From: Oscillospiraceae bacterium
GTDB taxonomy: Bacteria; Bacillota; Clostridia; Oscillospirales; CAG-272
Assembly (NCBI GenBank): GCA_009779295.1
Contig: WREN01000002.1
Coordinates: forward strand, 1-38,111
Reading direction: 5' to 3'
DNA length: 38,111 bases
Position 1 is the stretch's first letter, and every line of letters begins with the position of its first letter. A model generated the notes under the pieces. That model was given only the letters and a program-made list of their open reading frames with translations. It had not been told where the DNA came from and ran no database searches. Shown in pieces: positions 24,598 through 32,195 of this stretch. A program made the translations under genes and the position numbers.

Positions 24598-25668
24598 ATG
24601 ATGGATTTGAAAACATTGTTAAAAGCCGCCGTAGATAATTCGGCGTCTGATATATTTATCGTGTCCGGTATACCGCTGTCGATGCGCGTCAACGGCGTTA
24701 TAAACATCGTAGATGGCGACAACGAAAAGGTAATGCCGCCGATCGCGCGTGCGATCATTGATGAAATATACGAGCTTGCCAAACGCGACATTCAAAATCT
24801 GATTGATAAAGGCGACGATGATTTTTCTATAACTATTCCGGGGCTGTCGCGGTTCAGAGTCTGCGCGTACAAACAGCGCAATTCGCTTGCCGCCGTCATC
24901 CGCATCGTCAAATTTGACATTCCCGATTACAAATCTATAGGCGTGCCTGAGGAAGTCATGAACATCGTCCGCGTGAAGCAGAAAGGGCTTATTTTAATCA
25001 CCGGTCCGGCGGGCGGCGGGAAATCGACGACTCTCGCCTGTATGATCAATGAAATAAACAGACTTCAAAAGGGACATATTATCACGGTTGAAGATCCTAT
25101 AGAATTTATTTTCCGCAATGACGGATGTATTTTCAGCCAGCGTGAACTTGCCAGCGATACGGACGATTATATCACTGCGCTGCGCGCGAGCCTGCGCCAG
25201 GCGCCGGACGTTATTTATATCGGCGAAATGCGCGATTTTGAAGCGATCAAAGCCGTTCTGACCGCCGCGGAGACGGGGCATACTATCATTTCCACTTTGC
25301 ACACGGTCGGCGCGGTCAACACCATCGACCGCATTATAGACGTGTTCCCGCCGCAGCAGCAGCAGCAGGTACGTATGCAGCTTTCGAATCTGTTGCGTTC
25401 GGTGGTATCGCAGCAGCTTCTCCCCACAGTTGACGGAAAACTTGTTCCGGCTTTTGAAATTATGAATCTCAACAGCGCTATCTCGAACCTTATCCGCGAA
25501 TCTAAAATCCATCAGATCGACACCGTTATCCAGACGTCTACAGCAGAGGGAATGATCGCCATGGATAACTATATTTTGAAGTTGCTCAAAGAAGAGAAAA
25601 TCTCGAGAGAAAGCGCTTTGAAATATTCAACAAACCGCGACTTGCTTGAGAAACGTCTGGCAAGGTAG
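24598..25668 (+). CDS. pilT: Type IV pilus retraction ATPase PilT
   Basis: This 356-residue hexameric ATPase depolymerises pili to drive twitching motility or DNA uptake. Motifs are Walker A GPAGGGKST (136-144), Asp box EDPIEF (165-170), Walker B VIYIGEM (205-211) and His box HTIISTLHT (228-236). Length and the lack of a long N-terminal domain or CxxC zinc motif favour PilT over PilB. ATG 24598 (followed at once by a second ATG) is set by GGGGGAG at 24586-24592. It is the last gene of the pilus operon. A retraction motor without an assembly motor nearby implies that PilB is encoded elsewhere. Confidence 0.92.
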   Translation: MMDLKTLLKAAVDNSASDIFIVSGIPLSMRVNGVINIVDGDNEKVMPPIARAIIDEIYELAKRDIQNLIDKGDDDFSITIPGLSRFRVCAYKQRNSLAAVIRIVKFDIPDYKSIGVPEEVMNIVRVKQKGLILITGPAGGGKSTTLACMINEINRLQKGHIITVEDPIEFIFRNDGCIFSQRELASDTDDYITALRASLRQAPDVIYIGEMRDFEAIKAVLTAAETGHTIISTLHTVGAVNTIDRIIDVFPPQQQQQVRMQLSNLLRSVVSQQLLPTVDGKLVPAFEIMNLNSAISNLIRESKIHQIDTVIQTSTAEGMIAMDNYILKLLKEEKISRESALKYSTNRDLLEKRLAR

Positions 25669-25690
25669 TAAAACCGTTTATAAACTTCTC

Positions 25691-25719
25691 TTGACAGAAC
25701 GCCTGTTTCATGATATAAT
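25691..25719 (+). promoter_or_regulatory. Upstream promoter of the nitrilase operon
   Basis: TTGACA (25691-25696) and TATAAT (25714-25719) are 17 bases apart with TGA before the -10, so the promoter matches consensus at every element. Confidence 0.85.
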
Positions 25720-25776
25720 AAATATATCAGAACAAATGTTTATATCGGGAAAGGCAAGGGAAAGATTATAAAATTA

Positions 25777-25804
25777 TTGACAAATACCAAAAATATGGTA
25801 TAAT
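25777..25804 (+). promoter_or_regulatory. Downstream promoter of the nitrilase operon
   Basis: TTGACA (25777-25782) and TATAAT (25799-25804) are 16 bases apart with TGG before the -10. It is in tandem with the promoter 86 bases upstream; a transcript would start near 25811. Confidence 0.85.
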
Positions 25805-25839
25805 TGTGTTATAAAAAATTAAAGGAGGCACAGTTTATC

Positions 25840-26745
25840 ATGAGCCGTATGGTTAAAATCGCGACAACATCACTATTAATTGACGATAAATCAAAAACCT
25901 TCGGCGTAGACATTGACAGAGCTGCCGAACTCGCCGAAGCCGCAGGTAAGGAAAACGCCGACATCGTTGTCCTGCCTGAATTGTTCGACGTTTACAGCAT
26001 CGGTCGCCACGATTGGCTGACGCACAGCGGCGAAATCATTCCCGGCGACGGCAGGTTGCAGACGCGATTTGCGGCAATCGCGAAAAAATACAACATGTAC
26101 GTAGTCATCAACATCCTTGAAATAAACGGCGAGAAATTACATAATACTGCCGTTTTATTCAACAGGGACGGCAGTTATAACGGCAAATACCGCAAGACAC
26201 ACCTCGCTCCGGGCGAAGAGGACTACATCACCGCAAGCAACGAATATCCCGTGTTCGAAACGGACTTCGGCAAGGTCGCGATGACAATCTGCATGGATAT
26301 ACACTTCCCAGAACTGTTCCGCATACTGGCGTTGCAGGGCGCGGACATAATCCTTCACCCCACTATGTGGCTTGACTATACCGGCGCGTACTGCGACGTT
26401 TGCGCGTGCGCAAGAGCGATCGATAACGGCATTTATATGGTTACGAGCCATTACGTGAACGTGCCGTTCCTTGCGGGCAGGGCAATGGGTCACGCTGTCG
26501 TCATTGATCCCATGGGGCGGGTTCTCGCCGATACCGGACACAGACCGGGCATAACGACAGCAACCGTTGACTTGGACGAATCGTACGAGTTTTGGGCGGG
26601 AGGCGGCACGGAATTGAAAAAACGCTATCCGACGCTCAAAGACTGCTATTTTAAGATCCGCAAACCGGAAACGTATGGGATATTAACGCGACCGGATGAA
26701 GAGAATGATTGGAAGATAGAGAACCCGACGCTGTATCAGCCTTAG
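25840..26745 (+). CDS. Carbon-nitrogen hydrolase (nitrilase superfamily)
   Basis: This 301-residue amidase-fold enzyme has the full Glu-Lys-Cys triad: Glu47 (VVLPELFD), Lys119 (YRKTHLAPGEEDY) and Cys151 (ICMDIHFPELFR). The superfamily hydrolyses amides, carbamoyl-amino acids or nitriles; aliphatic amidase, N-carbamoylase and omega-amidase remain possible, and Cys followed by MDIHFPE does not settle it. ATG 25840 is set by AAAGGAGG at 25821-25828; an upstream in-frame extension would include that site. It is driven by two strong tandem promoters and is followed by palindromic element C, then an aminotransferase gene. Confidence 0.9.
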   Translation: MSRMVKIATTSLLIDDKSKTFGVDIDRAAELAEAAGKENADIVVLPELFDVYSIGRHDWLTHSGEIIPGDGRLQTRFAAIAKKYNMYVVINILEINGEKLHNTAVLFNRDGSYNGKYRKTHLAPGEEDYITASNEYPVFETDFGKVAMTICMDIHFPELFRILALQGADIILHPTMWLDYTGAYCDVCACARAIDNGIYMVTSHYVNVPFLAGRAMGHAVVIDPMGRVLADTGHRPGITTATVDLDESYEFWAGGGTELKKRYPTLKDCYFKIRKPETYGILTRPDEENDWKIENPTLYQP

Positions 26746-26865
26746 GAATCCCCCCTGTCGCCTGCGGGCGACATCCCCCCTTTAACAAGGGAGGGAAAGA
26801 TAAAACGTTCCTTCCTGCCCACCCTTGCTAAAGGGGGGCTGCCGCCGCAGCGGCGGGGGGATTTA
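26745..26865 (+). repeat. Palindromic element C (GGAATCCCCC subfamily, complete)
   Basis: Terminal arms GGAATCCCCCC (26745-26755) and GGGGGGATTTA (26855-26865) enclose a left hairpin TGTCGCC-TGCG-GGCGACA (26756-26773), inner arms CCCCCCTTT... and ...AAAGGGGGG, and a right hairpin GCCGC-CGCA-GCGGC (26841-26854). The first base is the last base of the nitrilase stop codon TAG. The element ends 1 base before AGGAGG (26867-26872), the ribosome binding site of the aminotransferase gene. Confidence 0.88.
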
Positions 26866-26883
26866 TAGGAGGAATATAAACTT

Positions 26884-28083
26884 ATGAACACCAACACACC
26901 AACCGACCGCGCGCGTTACGGTTATAACGCGTTCAAAAACCTTACGGGCACATTGCCCAACCCATTCCCGCGGATCATGGGACCCAACGCCGGCAAGTAC
27001 GTGCAGGAGGTCGTCGATTCCGGTCTCACCAGCAACATCACCGCGCGGTTCGAGAGCGAATTCGCGCAGGCGCTCGGCGTGAAGTACGTCGTTTCCGCGC
27101 CGGGCTGCTCGAACGCTATCCTCTCGCTCGCCGAAGCGTTGAACTTCAACCGCGGCGACGAAATCATCGTCAGCCCGATCACAGACTACGGCACTATCAT
27201 GGGGATTGTCAAATGCGGCTACGTGCCCGTTTTCGCCGACACCGAGAAGGATAGCTGCCTCATCTCGTGTCAATCCATTACGGAAAGAATCACGCCTAAA
27301 ACCAAAGCCATCCTCTGCGTCCACAAGATGGGCCTTATGTGCGACATGGACAGCATTACCGCATTAGGGTTGCCCGTCATTGAGGACGCCTGCCAAGCCG
27401 TTTTCAGTACATACAAAGACCGCAAAGCCGGAAGTATCGGTTACGCCGGCGCGTTCTCGTTCGACAGCGAGAAGACGATGGGCTCCGACATCGGCGGCTG
27501 TTTCGTCACAAACGACGAGAATCTCTACAACTACGCGCTGTATTTCACGCAGAGCCGCGGCGCGGAGAATAAACCCGGCTACGGGCGTTTGCACGTTGTT
27601 CCCGGAAGCGCGATGAGGATGCCGTCCTGTACCGCAGCTATCAATCTCGCGCAGCTTGAGATCCTGCCGGAGAACGTCGCGACACGCGACAAGATGATCC
27701 GCTGCATATACGAAATGCTCGCGACAATTGACGGTATAACCGTCGAAGCGCCGAAGGATTATCAGGAAGTCTTTTCATGCTGGATGGCTGGGTTCAGGGT
27801 TGATTTACAAAAATTCAACTGCACGCTCGAACAATTCGCCGACGCCTGCGTTCAAAAGGGCTTCACGGGTCTGGGCACGGGGTATTACTATCTGCTCCCC
27901 GAAGCCTGCACGTTCCTGCACGGTTTATTCGGATATGACTACAATATTTCCCAATATCCGAACGCGGTCGATTACTTGTCCAACTTCCTGCGCTGGTCGA
28001 CTTTCTGCGAGAAGTACACCGAAAAAGATTGCGAACTCGTGTATTCGATCGTGAGCGGCGTTGCGGAGGAATTCAGGAAATGA
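26884..28083 (+). CDS. DegT/DnrJ/EryC1/StrS-family aminotransferase
   Basis: A 399-residue PLP enzyme of the sugar aminotransferase family, which transfers an amino group to a keto-sugar or to AHBA-type intermediates. Schiff-base Lys197 lies in SFDSEKTMGSDIGG, Asp168 in PVIEDACQAV, and the cofactor phosphate region is around SAPGCSNAILSLAEAL. The length is normal. The 4-base overlap (ATGA) with a NodB-type deacetylase gene suggests an amino-sugar pathway. The ribosome binding site AGGAGG lies directly after palindromic element C. Confidence 0.9.
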   Translation: MNTNTPTDRARYGYNAFKNLTGTLPNPFPRIMGPNAGKYVQEVVDSGLTSNITARFESEFAQALGVKYVVSAPGCSNAILSLAEALNFNRGDEIIVSPITDYGTIMGIVKCGYVPVFADTEKDSCLISCQSITERITPKTKAILCVHKMGLMCDMDSITALGLPVIEDACQAVFSTYKDRKAGSIGYAGAFSFDSEKTMGSDIGGCFVTNDENLYNYALYFTQSRGAENKPGYGRLHVVPGSAMRMPSCTAAINLAQLEILPENVATRDKMIRCIYEMLATIDGITVEAPKDYQEVFSCWMAGFRVDLQKFNCTLEQFADACVQKGFTGLGTGYYYLLPEACTFLHGLFGYDYNISQYPNAVDYLSNFLRWSTFCEKYTEKDCELVYSIVSGVAEEFRK

Positions 28084-29048
28084 TTTTAGATACGACGAAA
28101 TGGAAATATAATAAGACGTGGGTGTATTCCATAACATACGACGAGGCATTGTCTGAACTTCATCGCTTTGTCATCCCCCACCACGAACACTTCGGCATAC
28201 CCGGGCATCTTGAAGCCGTCGTGGGTCACATGGGCGTGGAACGCCAGATCGGCGCGAGCTCTTACAATGGGTTCCATCATATGTCGCCCGCCGAAATGCG
28301 CGAGATGATCGCCGCCGGATGGGGCGTTGGAAACCATTCGTGGAGCCATTTCAACGTCGCCGACGACCCGGAATTGGAACTTTTAAAAGCCCGCGAAGTC
28401 TTGGAAGACGCGATAGGACGCGCCGTAACCGTTTATTGCGCGCCGGGTTCGAACGCGAATCTAACGCCGTTCATCATCGATAAGGCGAAGGAGTACGGAT
28501 ACCTTGCAGGTATGGGCATTTACGACAGGCTGAACTTTCCCGACAGCGAGGATTTGTTCTTCCTGAACCGCCCGCCATTGCATGAAACTTTCAGCGACCT
28601 GTTCGAGAGCATCTTCGACCCGTTCAGGCGGATTCAACAAGCGAAGAAAAATAACGGCTGGATCATAGACTACCTGCACTGCCCGCTTGAAACGGCGGTG
28701 CATGATTATAAAGACTGCTCGGCGGCGCACCATTACGAGCGGTTGGAGACCGTGACGACCGAAGGCAAGTACGACTGCTGGTTCGCGAATCCCGACGACG
28801 TTGTGGATTACAGGTATATGCGGCGGTATGCGAAGTTGCAAGAGACAGACGCAAACACGTTCAAGATAAATCTGGAAGGATTGCCCAAGCAAGTCATGAA
28901 CCGTGAACTCACTTTCACCGTGCAATCACCTCACCCGGTAACAGTTACGTTAAACGGCAACGCCGTTTCGACGTGGCAGTTGGAAAACGGCGTGTGGGCG
29001 TTTAATGCTAAGGTTGAGGATGGGGATGTGGTTAGGGGATTTTATTAA
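28080..29048 (+). CDS. Polysaccharide deacetylase (NodB/CE4-like) with C-terminal beta domain
   Basis: The 322-residue product has a CE4 metal triad: Asp21 (SITYDEALSEL) and His86/His90 (GNHSWSH). These enzymes remove N- or O-acetyl groups from sugars. No signal peptide is visible, which is unusual for cell-wall deacetylases and suggests a soluble intracellular substrate. Residues about 265-322 form a beta-rich tail (LTFTVQSPHPVTVTLNGNAV) like a small accessory or binding domain. ATG 28080 overlaps the aminotransferase stop; the longer in-frame version starting at 28029 would lie inside the upstream gene and is rejected. Confidence 0.85.
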   Translation: MILDTTKWKYNKTWVYSITYDEALSELHRFVIPHHEHFGIPGHLEAVVGHMGVERQIGASSYNGFHHMSPAEMREMIAAGWGVGNHSWSHFNVADDPELELLKAREVLEDAIGRAVTVYCAPGSNANLTPFIIDKAKEYGYLAGMGIYDRLNFPDSEDLFFLNRPPLHETFSDLFESIFDPFRRIQQAKKNNGWIIDYLHCPLETAVHDYKDCSAAHHYERLETVTTEGKYDCWFANPDDVVDYRYMRRYAKLQETDANTFKINLEGLPKQVMNRELTFTVQSPHPVTVTLNGNAVSTWQLENGVWAFNAKVEDGDVVRGFY

Positions 29049-29061
29049 GGAGGAAAACAAA

Positions 29062-30507
29062 ATGAAAAAATTTATTGCGTTACTTTTACCTGTCATTATG
29101 ATATTGTCATTTGTCGCGTGCGGCGACCCATCAAAACCCGCGTCCGGCGAAACGACATTGCCGGTCCAGTCAGACATTGCTGAAACAACGCCGCAAGGTC
29201 CGCCGACATTTGAAATGTCCGACTACAAAGGGCGCACGTTTAAAATTGCGTGGCCTATACTGACGCTCAATCAGGATTATTATCTCATACACGAGGAAAC
29301 CGGCGACCAGCTTAACGACGCAGTTTATAACCGTCTGATGAAAATTGAGGAACAACTCAATATTAAATTCGCGCACCGCGACACAGGGGAACTGGAAAAC
29401 TGTAACCATGTTTTACCGCTTCTTCAAAGGCTTGTCGGCGCCGGAGACGCTGAATTTGATATGGTGCTTTCTCATACCGCCGTCGATCTCGGTCCTATCA
29501 TCTACGATAATCTCGTATTGGATTGGAATAATGTAAATTATATCGACCCTACGAAAGAATATTGGAATCACGAAATAAACCGGACGATGAGCGTCATGGG
29601 AAAACAGCCGTATATATCAAATTCCTGGAATATCGCGGAATTTATCGCGATACTGTTCAATAAAAAAATGATAACGGATTATCAGCTTGACGATCCTTTC
29701 GGTCTTGTTCATAACAACAAATGGACGATCGACAAAATGACTGAAATGGCAAAAATAGTTGTTTCAGACATCAACGGAGACGGCGTTTTCACTGACGCAG
29801 ACCAATACGGTTTCGGAACTTCATTGGACTGGCATATGAAAGCGTTCCTTGTGGGATTCAATCAGCAGGTCGTAGCTAAAAATTCCGAAGGGCTGATGGA
29901 ATATGTCGTGATGAATGAACGCATGATAACGATCGCCGAAAAGATGTACAAACTTCTGTACGAAGACAACACCTCGCTGACATGGGTTTATGGTACGTAT
30001 CAGGGAGGGATAATAGTTCCGATGTTCGACGAAGGGCGTATGCTGTTCCTCAACCAATGGATGGCACATTCCGAGAAATACCGTCAGGCAGACGTGGAAT
30101 ACGGAATACTCCCGCACCCGAAGCTCGACGAAAATCAGGAAAAGTTCCGCGCTTATAACAGCGCTTGTTATAACGTTATTCCGAACGTAGCAGGTATAGA
30201 TACCGACCTTGTGGGAAAAGTCCTTGAACTGCTGGGATATTGGGGTTATTATTCCGTTGTTCCGACATATAAGGAAGTCCTGCTCACGGAGAAAGTTTCA
30301 CGTGACAACGAATCCGCGGAAATGCTTGATATTATCTTCAGCAACGTAGTAGTTGATTTAGCGAACGCGTTCGGTTACATGGAGATACTGTACGCGCTGA
30401 TGAACGCAAAGAGTGTGGATGTAGTGTCATGGTACGATAAGAATATGCCCGCGCATGAGAAAACGCTTGAGAAGAGCAACGAAGCCTTCGCGGCTTTCGG
30501 AAAGTAA
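29062..30507 (+). CDS. Extracellular solute-binding lipoprotein (second paralogue)
   Basis: A 481-residue lipoprotein precursor with signal MKKFIALLLPVIMILSFVAC (acylated Cys20), a Ser/Thr-rich linker and a large solute-binding fold. A DINGDGVFTDADQYG loop is visible, as in the paralogue at 12678 (DLNGDGVKDSEDF). AAGGAGG precedes ATG 29062. It is the last gene of the nitrilase/aminotransferase/deacetylase run and is followed by a strong terminator. As at the other locus, no permease genes accompany it. The proximity suggests it binds the amino-sugar-like substrate of this cluster. Confidence 0.88.
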   Translation: MKKFIALLLPVIMILSFVACGDPSKPASGETTLPVQSDIAETTPQGPPTFEMSDYKGRTFKIAWPILTLNQDYYLIHEETGDQLNDAVYNRLMKIEEQLNIKFAHRDTGELENCNHVLPLLQRLVGAGDAEFDMVLSHTAVDLGPIIYDNLVLDWNNVNYIDPTKEYWNHEINRTMSVMGKQPYISNSWNIAEFIAILFNKKMITDYQLDDPFGLVHNNKWTIDKMTEMAKIVVSDINGDGVFTDADQYGFGTSLDWHMKAFLVGFNQQVVAKNSEGLMEYVVMNERMITIAEKMYKLLYEDNTSLTWVYGTYQGGIIVPMFDEGRMLFLNQWMAHSEKYRQADVEYGILPHPKLDENQEKFRAYNSACYNVIPNVAGIDTDLVGKVLELLGYWGYYSVVPTYKEVLLTEKVSRDNESAEMLDIIFSNVVVDLANAFGYMEILYALMNAKSVDVVSWYDKNMPAHEKTLEKSNEAFAAFGK

Positions 30508-30541
30508 AACAATCCGTTTACGCATAACGCATGTACGACAC

Positions 30542-30578
30542 GGAATCCCCTCTACCGTTTGGCGGGGGGATTCTTTTT
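30542..30578 (+). terminator. Intrinsic terminator from a solo GGAATCCCC element
   Basis: GGAATCCCC (30542-30550) pairs with GGGGATTC (30566-30573), enclosing a smaller imperfect stem around ACCGTTTGGC, followed by TTTTT. The arms are identical to the ends of the long elements at 14159-14300 and 26745-26865, so this is a short form of the same repeat placed 34 bases after a stop codon. Confidence 0.82.
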
Positions 30579-30602
30579 AATATGTAAAAAAAATAAATTC
30601 TA

Positions 30603-30631
30603 TTGATTTTAGACACAATATGTGGTATAAT
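30603..30631 (+). promoter_or_regulatory. Promoter for nrdG
   Basis: TTGATT (30603-30608) and TATAAT (30626-30631) are 17 bases apart with TGG before the -10. Confidence 0.78.
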
Positions 30632-30663
30632 AATCATATTAAAGAGCGGATAGGGGACAAACA

Positions 30664-31230
30664 ATGTTACATTACAGTACAGGCGTAAACGCCCATAAAT
30701 CTTCGTTATATCAAATAGAAAATTTGCCGATCAGAATTGCCGGAGTCGTCAGGGAATCGATTGTAGACGGACCTGATCTGCGGTTCGTTGTGTTCGTGCA
30801 GGGTTGCCCGCACGATTGTCCGGGCTGCCATAATCCGGAAACTCATGATCCGGACGGCGGGCAATTAACTTCCACCGCCATCATTTGGCGTGAAATCAAT
30901 AAGAATCCGCTCGTGCAGGGGATCACGTTCAGCGGCGGCGAACCGTTCATGTGGGGACATGAACTCGCAGTCATCGGCAGGGCGGCCGCTGAGAAGAAGT
31001 TGAACATCATGACCTACACGGGTTACACATATGAGCAATTATTAATAATGGCGAAAACAGACAATTCCGTGCATGAACTGCTGTGCGTAACGAACTATTT
31101 GAAGGACGGTCCGTATGTTGAGGAGAAGCGCGATTTATCGCTGCAATTCAGGGGAAGCTCGAACCAGCGTATCTTTGACGTCACGTGCTATCCGAACAAC
31201 ACCGCCGCGAAGGAATTGAAAACGCTATGA
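30664..31230 (+). CDS. nrdG: Anaerobic ribonucleotide reductase-activating protein NrdG
   Basis: This 188-residue radical SAM enzyme generates the glycyl radical on NrdD. The cluster motif FVQGCPHDCPGCHNP gives Cys48, Cys52 and Cys55 (CxxxCxxC). SGGEPF is the SAM-binding segment, and the C-terminal LQFRGSSNQRIFDV is the NrdG signature. It has an N-terminal extension of about 20 residues relative to typical NrdG. No nrdD is adjacent, so the reductase must be elsewhere. The stop overlaps the next gene by 4 bases (ATGA). Confidence 0.95.
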   Translation: MLHYSTGVNAHKSSLYQIENLPIRIAGVVRESIVDGPDLRFVVFVQGCPHDCPGCHNPETHDPDGGQLTSTAIIWREINKNPLVQGITFSGGEPFMWGHELAVIGRAAAEKKLNIMTYTGYTYEQLLIMAKTDNSVHELLCVTNYLKDGPYVEEKRDLSLQFRGSSNQRIFDVTCYPNNTAAKELKTL

Positions 31231-31643
31231 ATAACGACAATCTAACACCCGAACAAAAAGAACAGGCGTTACAGGAGTTTAACGCCAAGAAAGAGAAACA
31301 ATTCGAAATAGGTAAAGTAATCATTATTTGCGTGGTGATTTCGGACATTTTGATGTCGGCTTTATCTGCAATTGTTAATTTGAACATTGGGATATTGATT
31401 ATGTCAATCGTGTTTTCTGTCATGCTCTTCACGGGCAATCCTGTCATAAGATATGTTTTCGCCGCGAAATCGCTTGTGAATATCGGCGTTATTTTCTACG
31501 TCCTGACTTCACCGGAAATCATCGTGCCGACATGGGGGATCGTTGTTTTGATGACGCAATTGGCGTACTGCATAGCCGCGAGCGTGCTGCTGGTCGTGAG
31601 CCAATGCGTGAGCGAATATATGTATAATAAGAAGAATGGGTAA
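31227..31643 (+). CDS. Small multipass membrane protein of unknown function
   Basis: The 138-residue product has a charged N-terminal helix of about 25 residues (LTPEQKEQALQEFNAKKEKQ) and four hydrophobic segments, roughly residues 28-46, 50-64, 72-90 and 97-122. I do not recognise a family. ATG 31227 overlaps the nrdG stop, indicating coupling. Palindromic half-element D begins shortly after its stop. Confidence 0.75.
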   Translation: MNNDNLTPEQKEQALQEFNAKKEKQFEIGKVIIICVVISDILMSALSAIVNLNIGILIMSIVFSVMLFTGNPVIRYVFAAKSLVNIGVIFYVLTSPEIIVPTWGIVVLMTQLAYCIAASVLLVVSQCVSEYMYNKKNG

Positions 31644-31660
31644 GAACGGAATCCAAAAAA

Positions 31661-31707
31661 AAATTCCCCTCCTTGGAGGGGGTGGCGCAACGCGCCGGGG
31701 TGGTTTT
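31661..31707 (+). repeat. Palindromic half-element D
   Basis: CCCCTCC-TT-GGAGGGG forms a perfect palindrome (31667-31682), followed by GTGGCGCAACGCGCC with a 5-bp hairpin and GGGGTGGTTTT. It starts about 17 bases after the stop of the small membrane protein gene; a stray GGAATCC at 31649-31655 may be the remnant of a GGAATCCCC-type arm. Confidence 0.85.
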
Positions 31708-31747
31708 GATGCGATAATTTGAATGTATAATTGGAAAAGGTGAACAA

Positions 31748-32158
31748 ATGCGCAACAGTAAATCCTATTTCACGCTTCCTTTCAACCCCCATCTGCGTGA
31801 ACGCGCCAGAGAACTGCGTAAAGCCGGATATTTATGCGAAGTATTATTGTGGAAGCAACTTCATAATAATAAATTCAAACAATACGATTTCGACCGTCAA
31901 AAAATTATAGGTGATTATATCGTTGATTTTTTTTGTGGGAATTGTAATGTTGTTATAGAAATCGACGGGAAGTCCCATGATAAGAAAGTTTCATATGATA
32001 AGATACGAGATTGTTATCTTGAAGGATTGGGATTAATTGTTATTCATATTCCGGCGATGGATATTTTGAATGATTTGAATAGTGTAATGTCAATGCTTCA
32101 CAACCACCCCGCCCTTCGGGCACCCCTCCAAGGAGGGGAATTTGAACGGGCAGAGTAA
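31748..32158 (+). CDS. DUF559/Vsr-like endonuclease domain protein
   Basis: The 136-residue protein has a PD-(D/E)XK-type nuclease fold of the DUF559 family. The core is LCEVLLWKQLHNNKFKQYDF, then IIGDYIVDFFC with the active-site Asp and NVVIEIDGKSH with the Glu-x-Asp pair. LGLIVIHIPAMDILNDLNSV closes the domain. Related Vsr enzymes nick DNA at mismatches, and DUF559 proteins are suspected mobile nucleases. The natural domain ends near residue 117; the last residues HPALRAPLQGGEFERAE are translated from half-element E. AAAAGGTGAACAA precedes ATG 31748. Codon use is more AT-rich than in neighbours, consistent with transfer. Confidence 0.88.
   Translation: MRNSKSYFTLPFNPHLRERARELRKAGYLCEVLLWKQLHNNKFKQYDFDRQKIIGDYIVDFFCGNCNVVIEIDGKSHDKKVSYDKIRDCYLEGLGLIVIHIPAMDILNDLNSVMSMLHNHPALRAPLQGGEFERAE
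32102..32143 (-). repeat. Palindromic half-element E (inverted copy of D, inside the nuclease 3' end)
   Basis: Read on the minus strand it gives CCCCTCC-TT-GGAGGGG, then a GCCC-GAA-GGGC hairpin and GGGGTGGTT, matching D apart from the hairpin tip. The GCCCGAAGGGC hairpin is also exactly that of the right end of element B (14280-14290). Confidence 0.85.
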
Positions 32159-32195
32159 ACGAAAAATGAAATTCAATTATACAGAGGTGAATAAA

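Larger units (their letters stand above)
31661..32143 (+). mobile_element. DUF559 endonuclease element bounded by inverted palindromic half-elements
   Basis: Half-element D (31661-31707) and half-element E (32102-32143) are inverted copies. Both contain AAATTCCCCTCC followed by TTGGAGGGG, then a G/T run, a hairpin and GGGGTGGTT. The arms are identical, but the hairpins differ while staying complementary: GGCGC-AAC-GCGCC in D and GCCC-TTC-GGGC in E. Between them lies the DUF559 gene, whose 3' end is E. The arrangement (repeat, nuclease, inverted repeat) suggests a self-contained mobile unit of about 480 bases. Arms of the same type recur at five other places in the window without a nuclease gene. 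Confidence 0.7.

Noticed and set aside
24598..25668. PilB or GspE assembly ATPase
   Set aside because: It is too short, lacks the N-terminal domain and the zinc-binding cysteines, and has PilT-type spacing of motifs.
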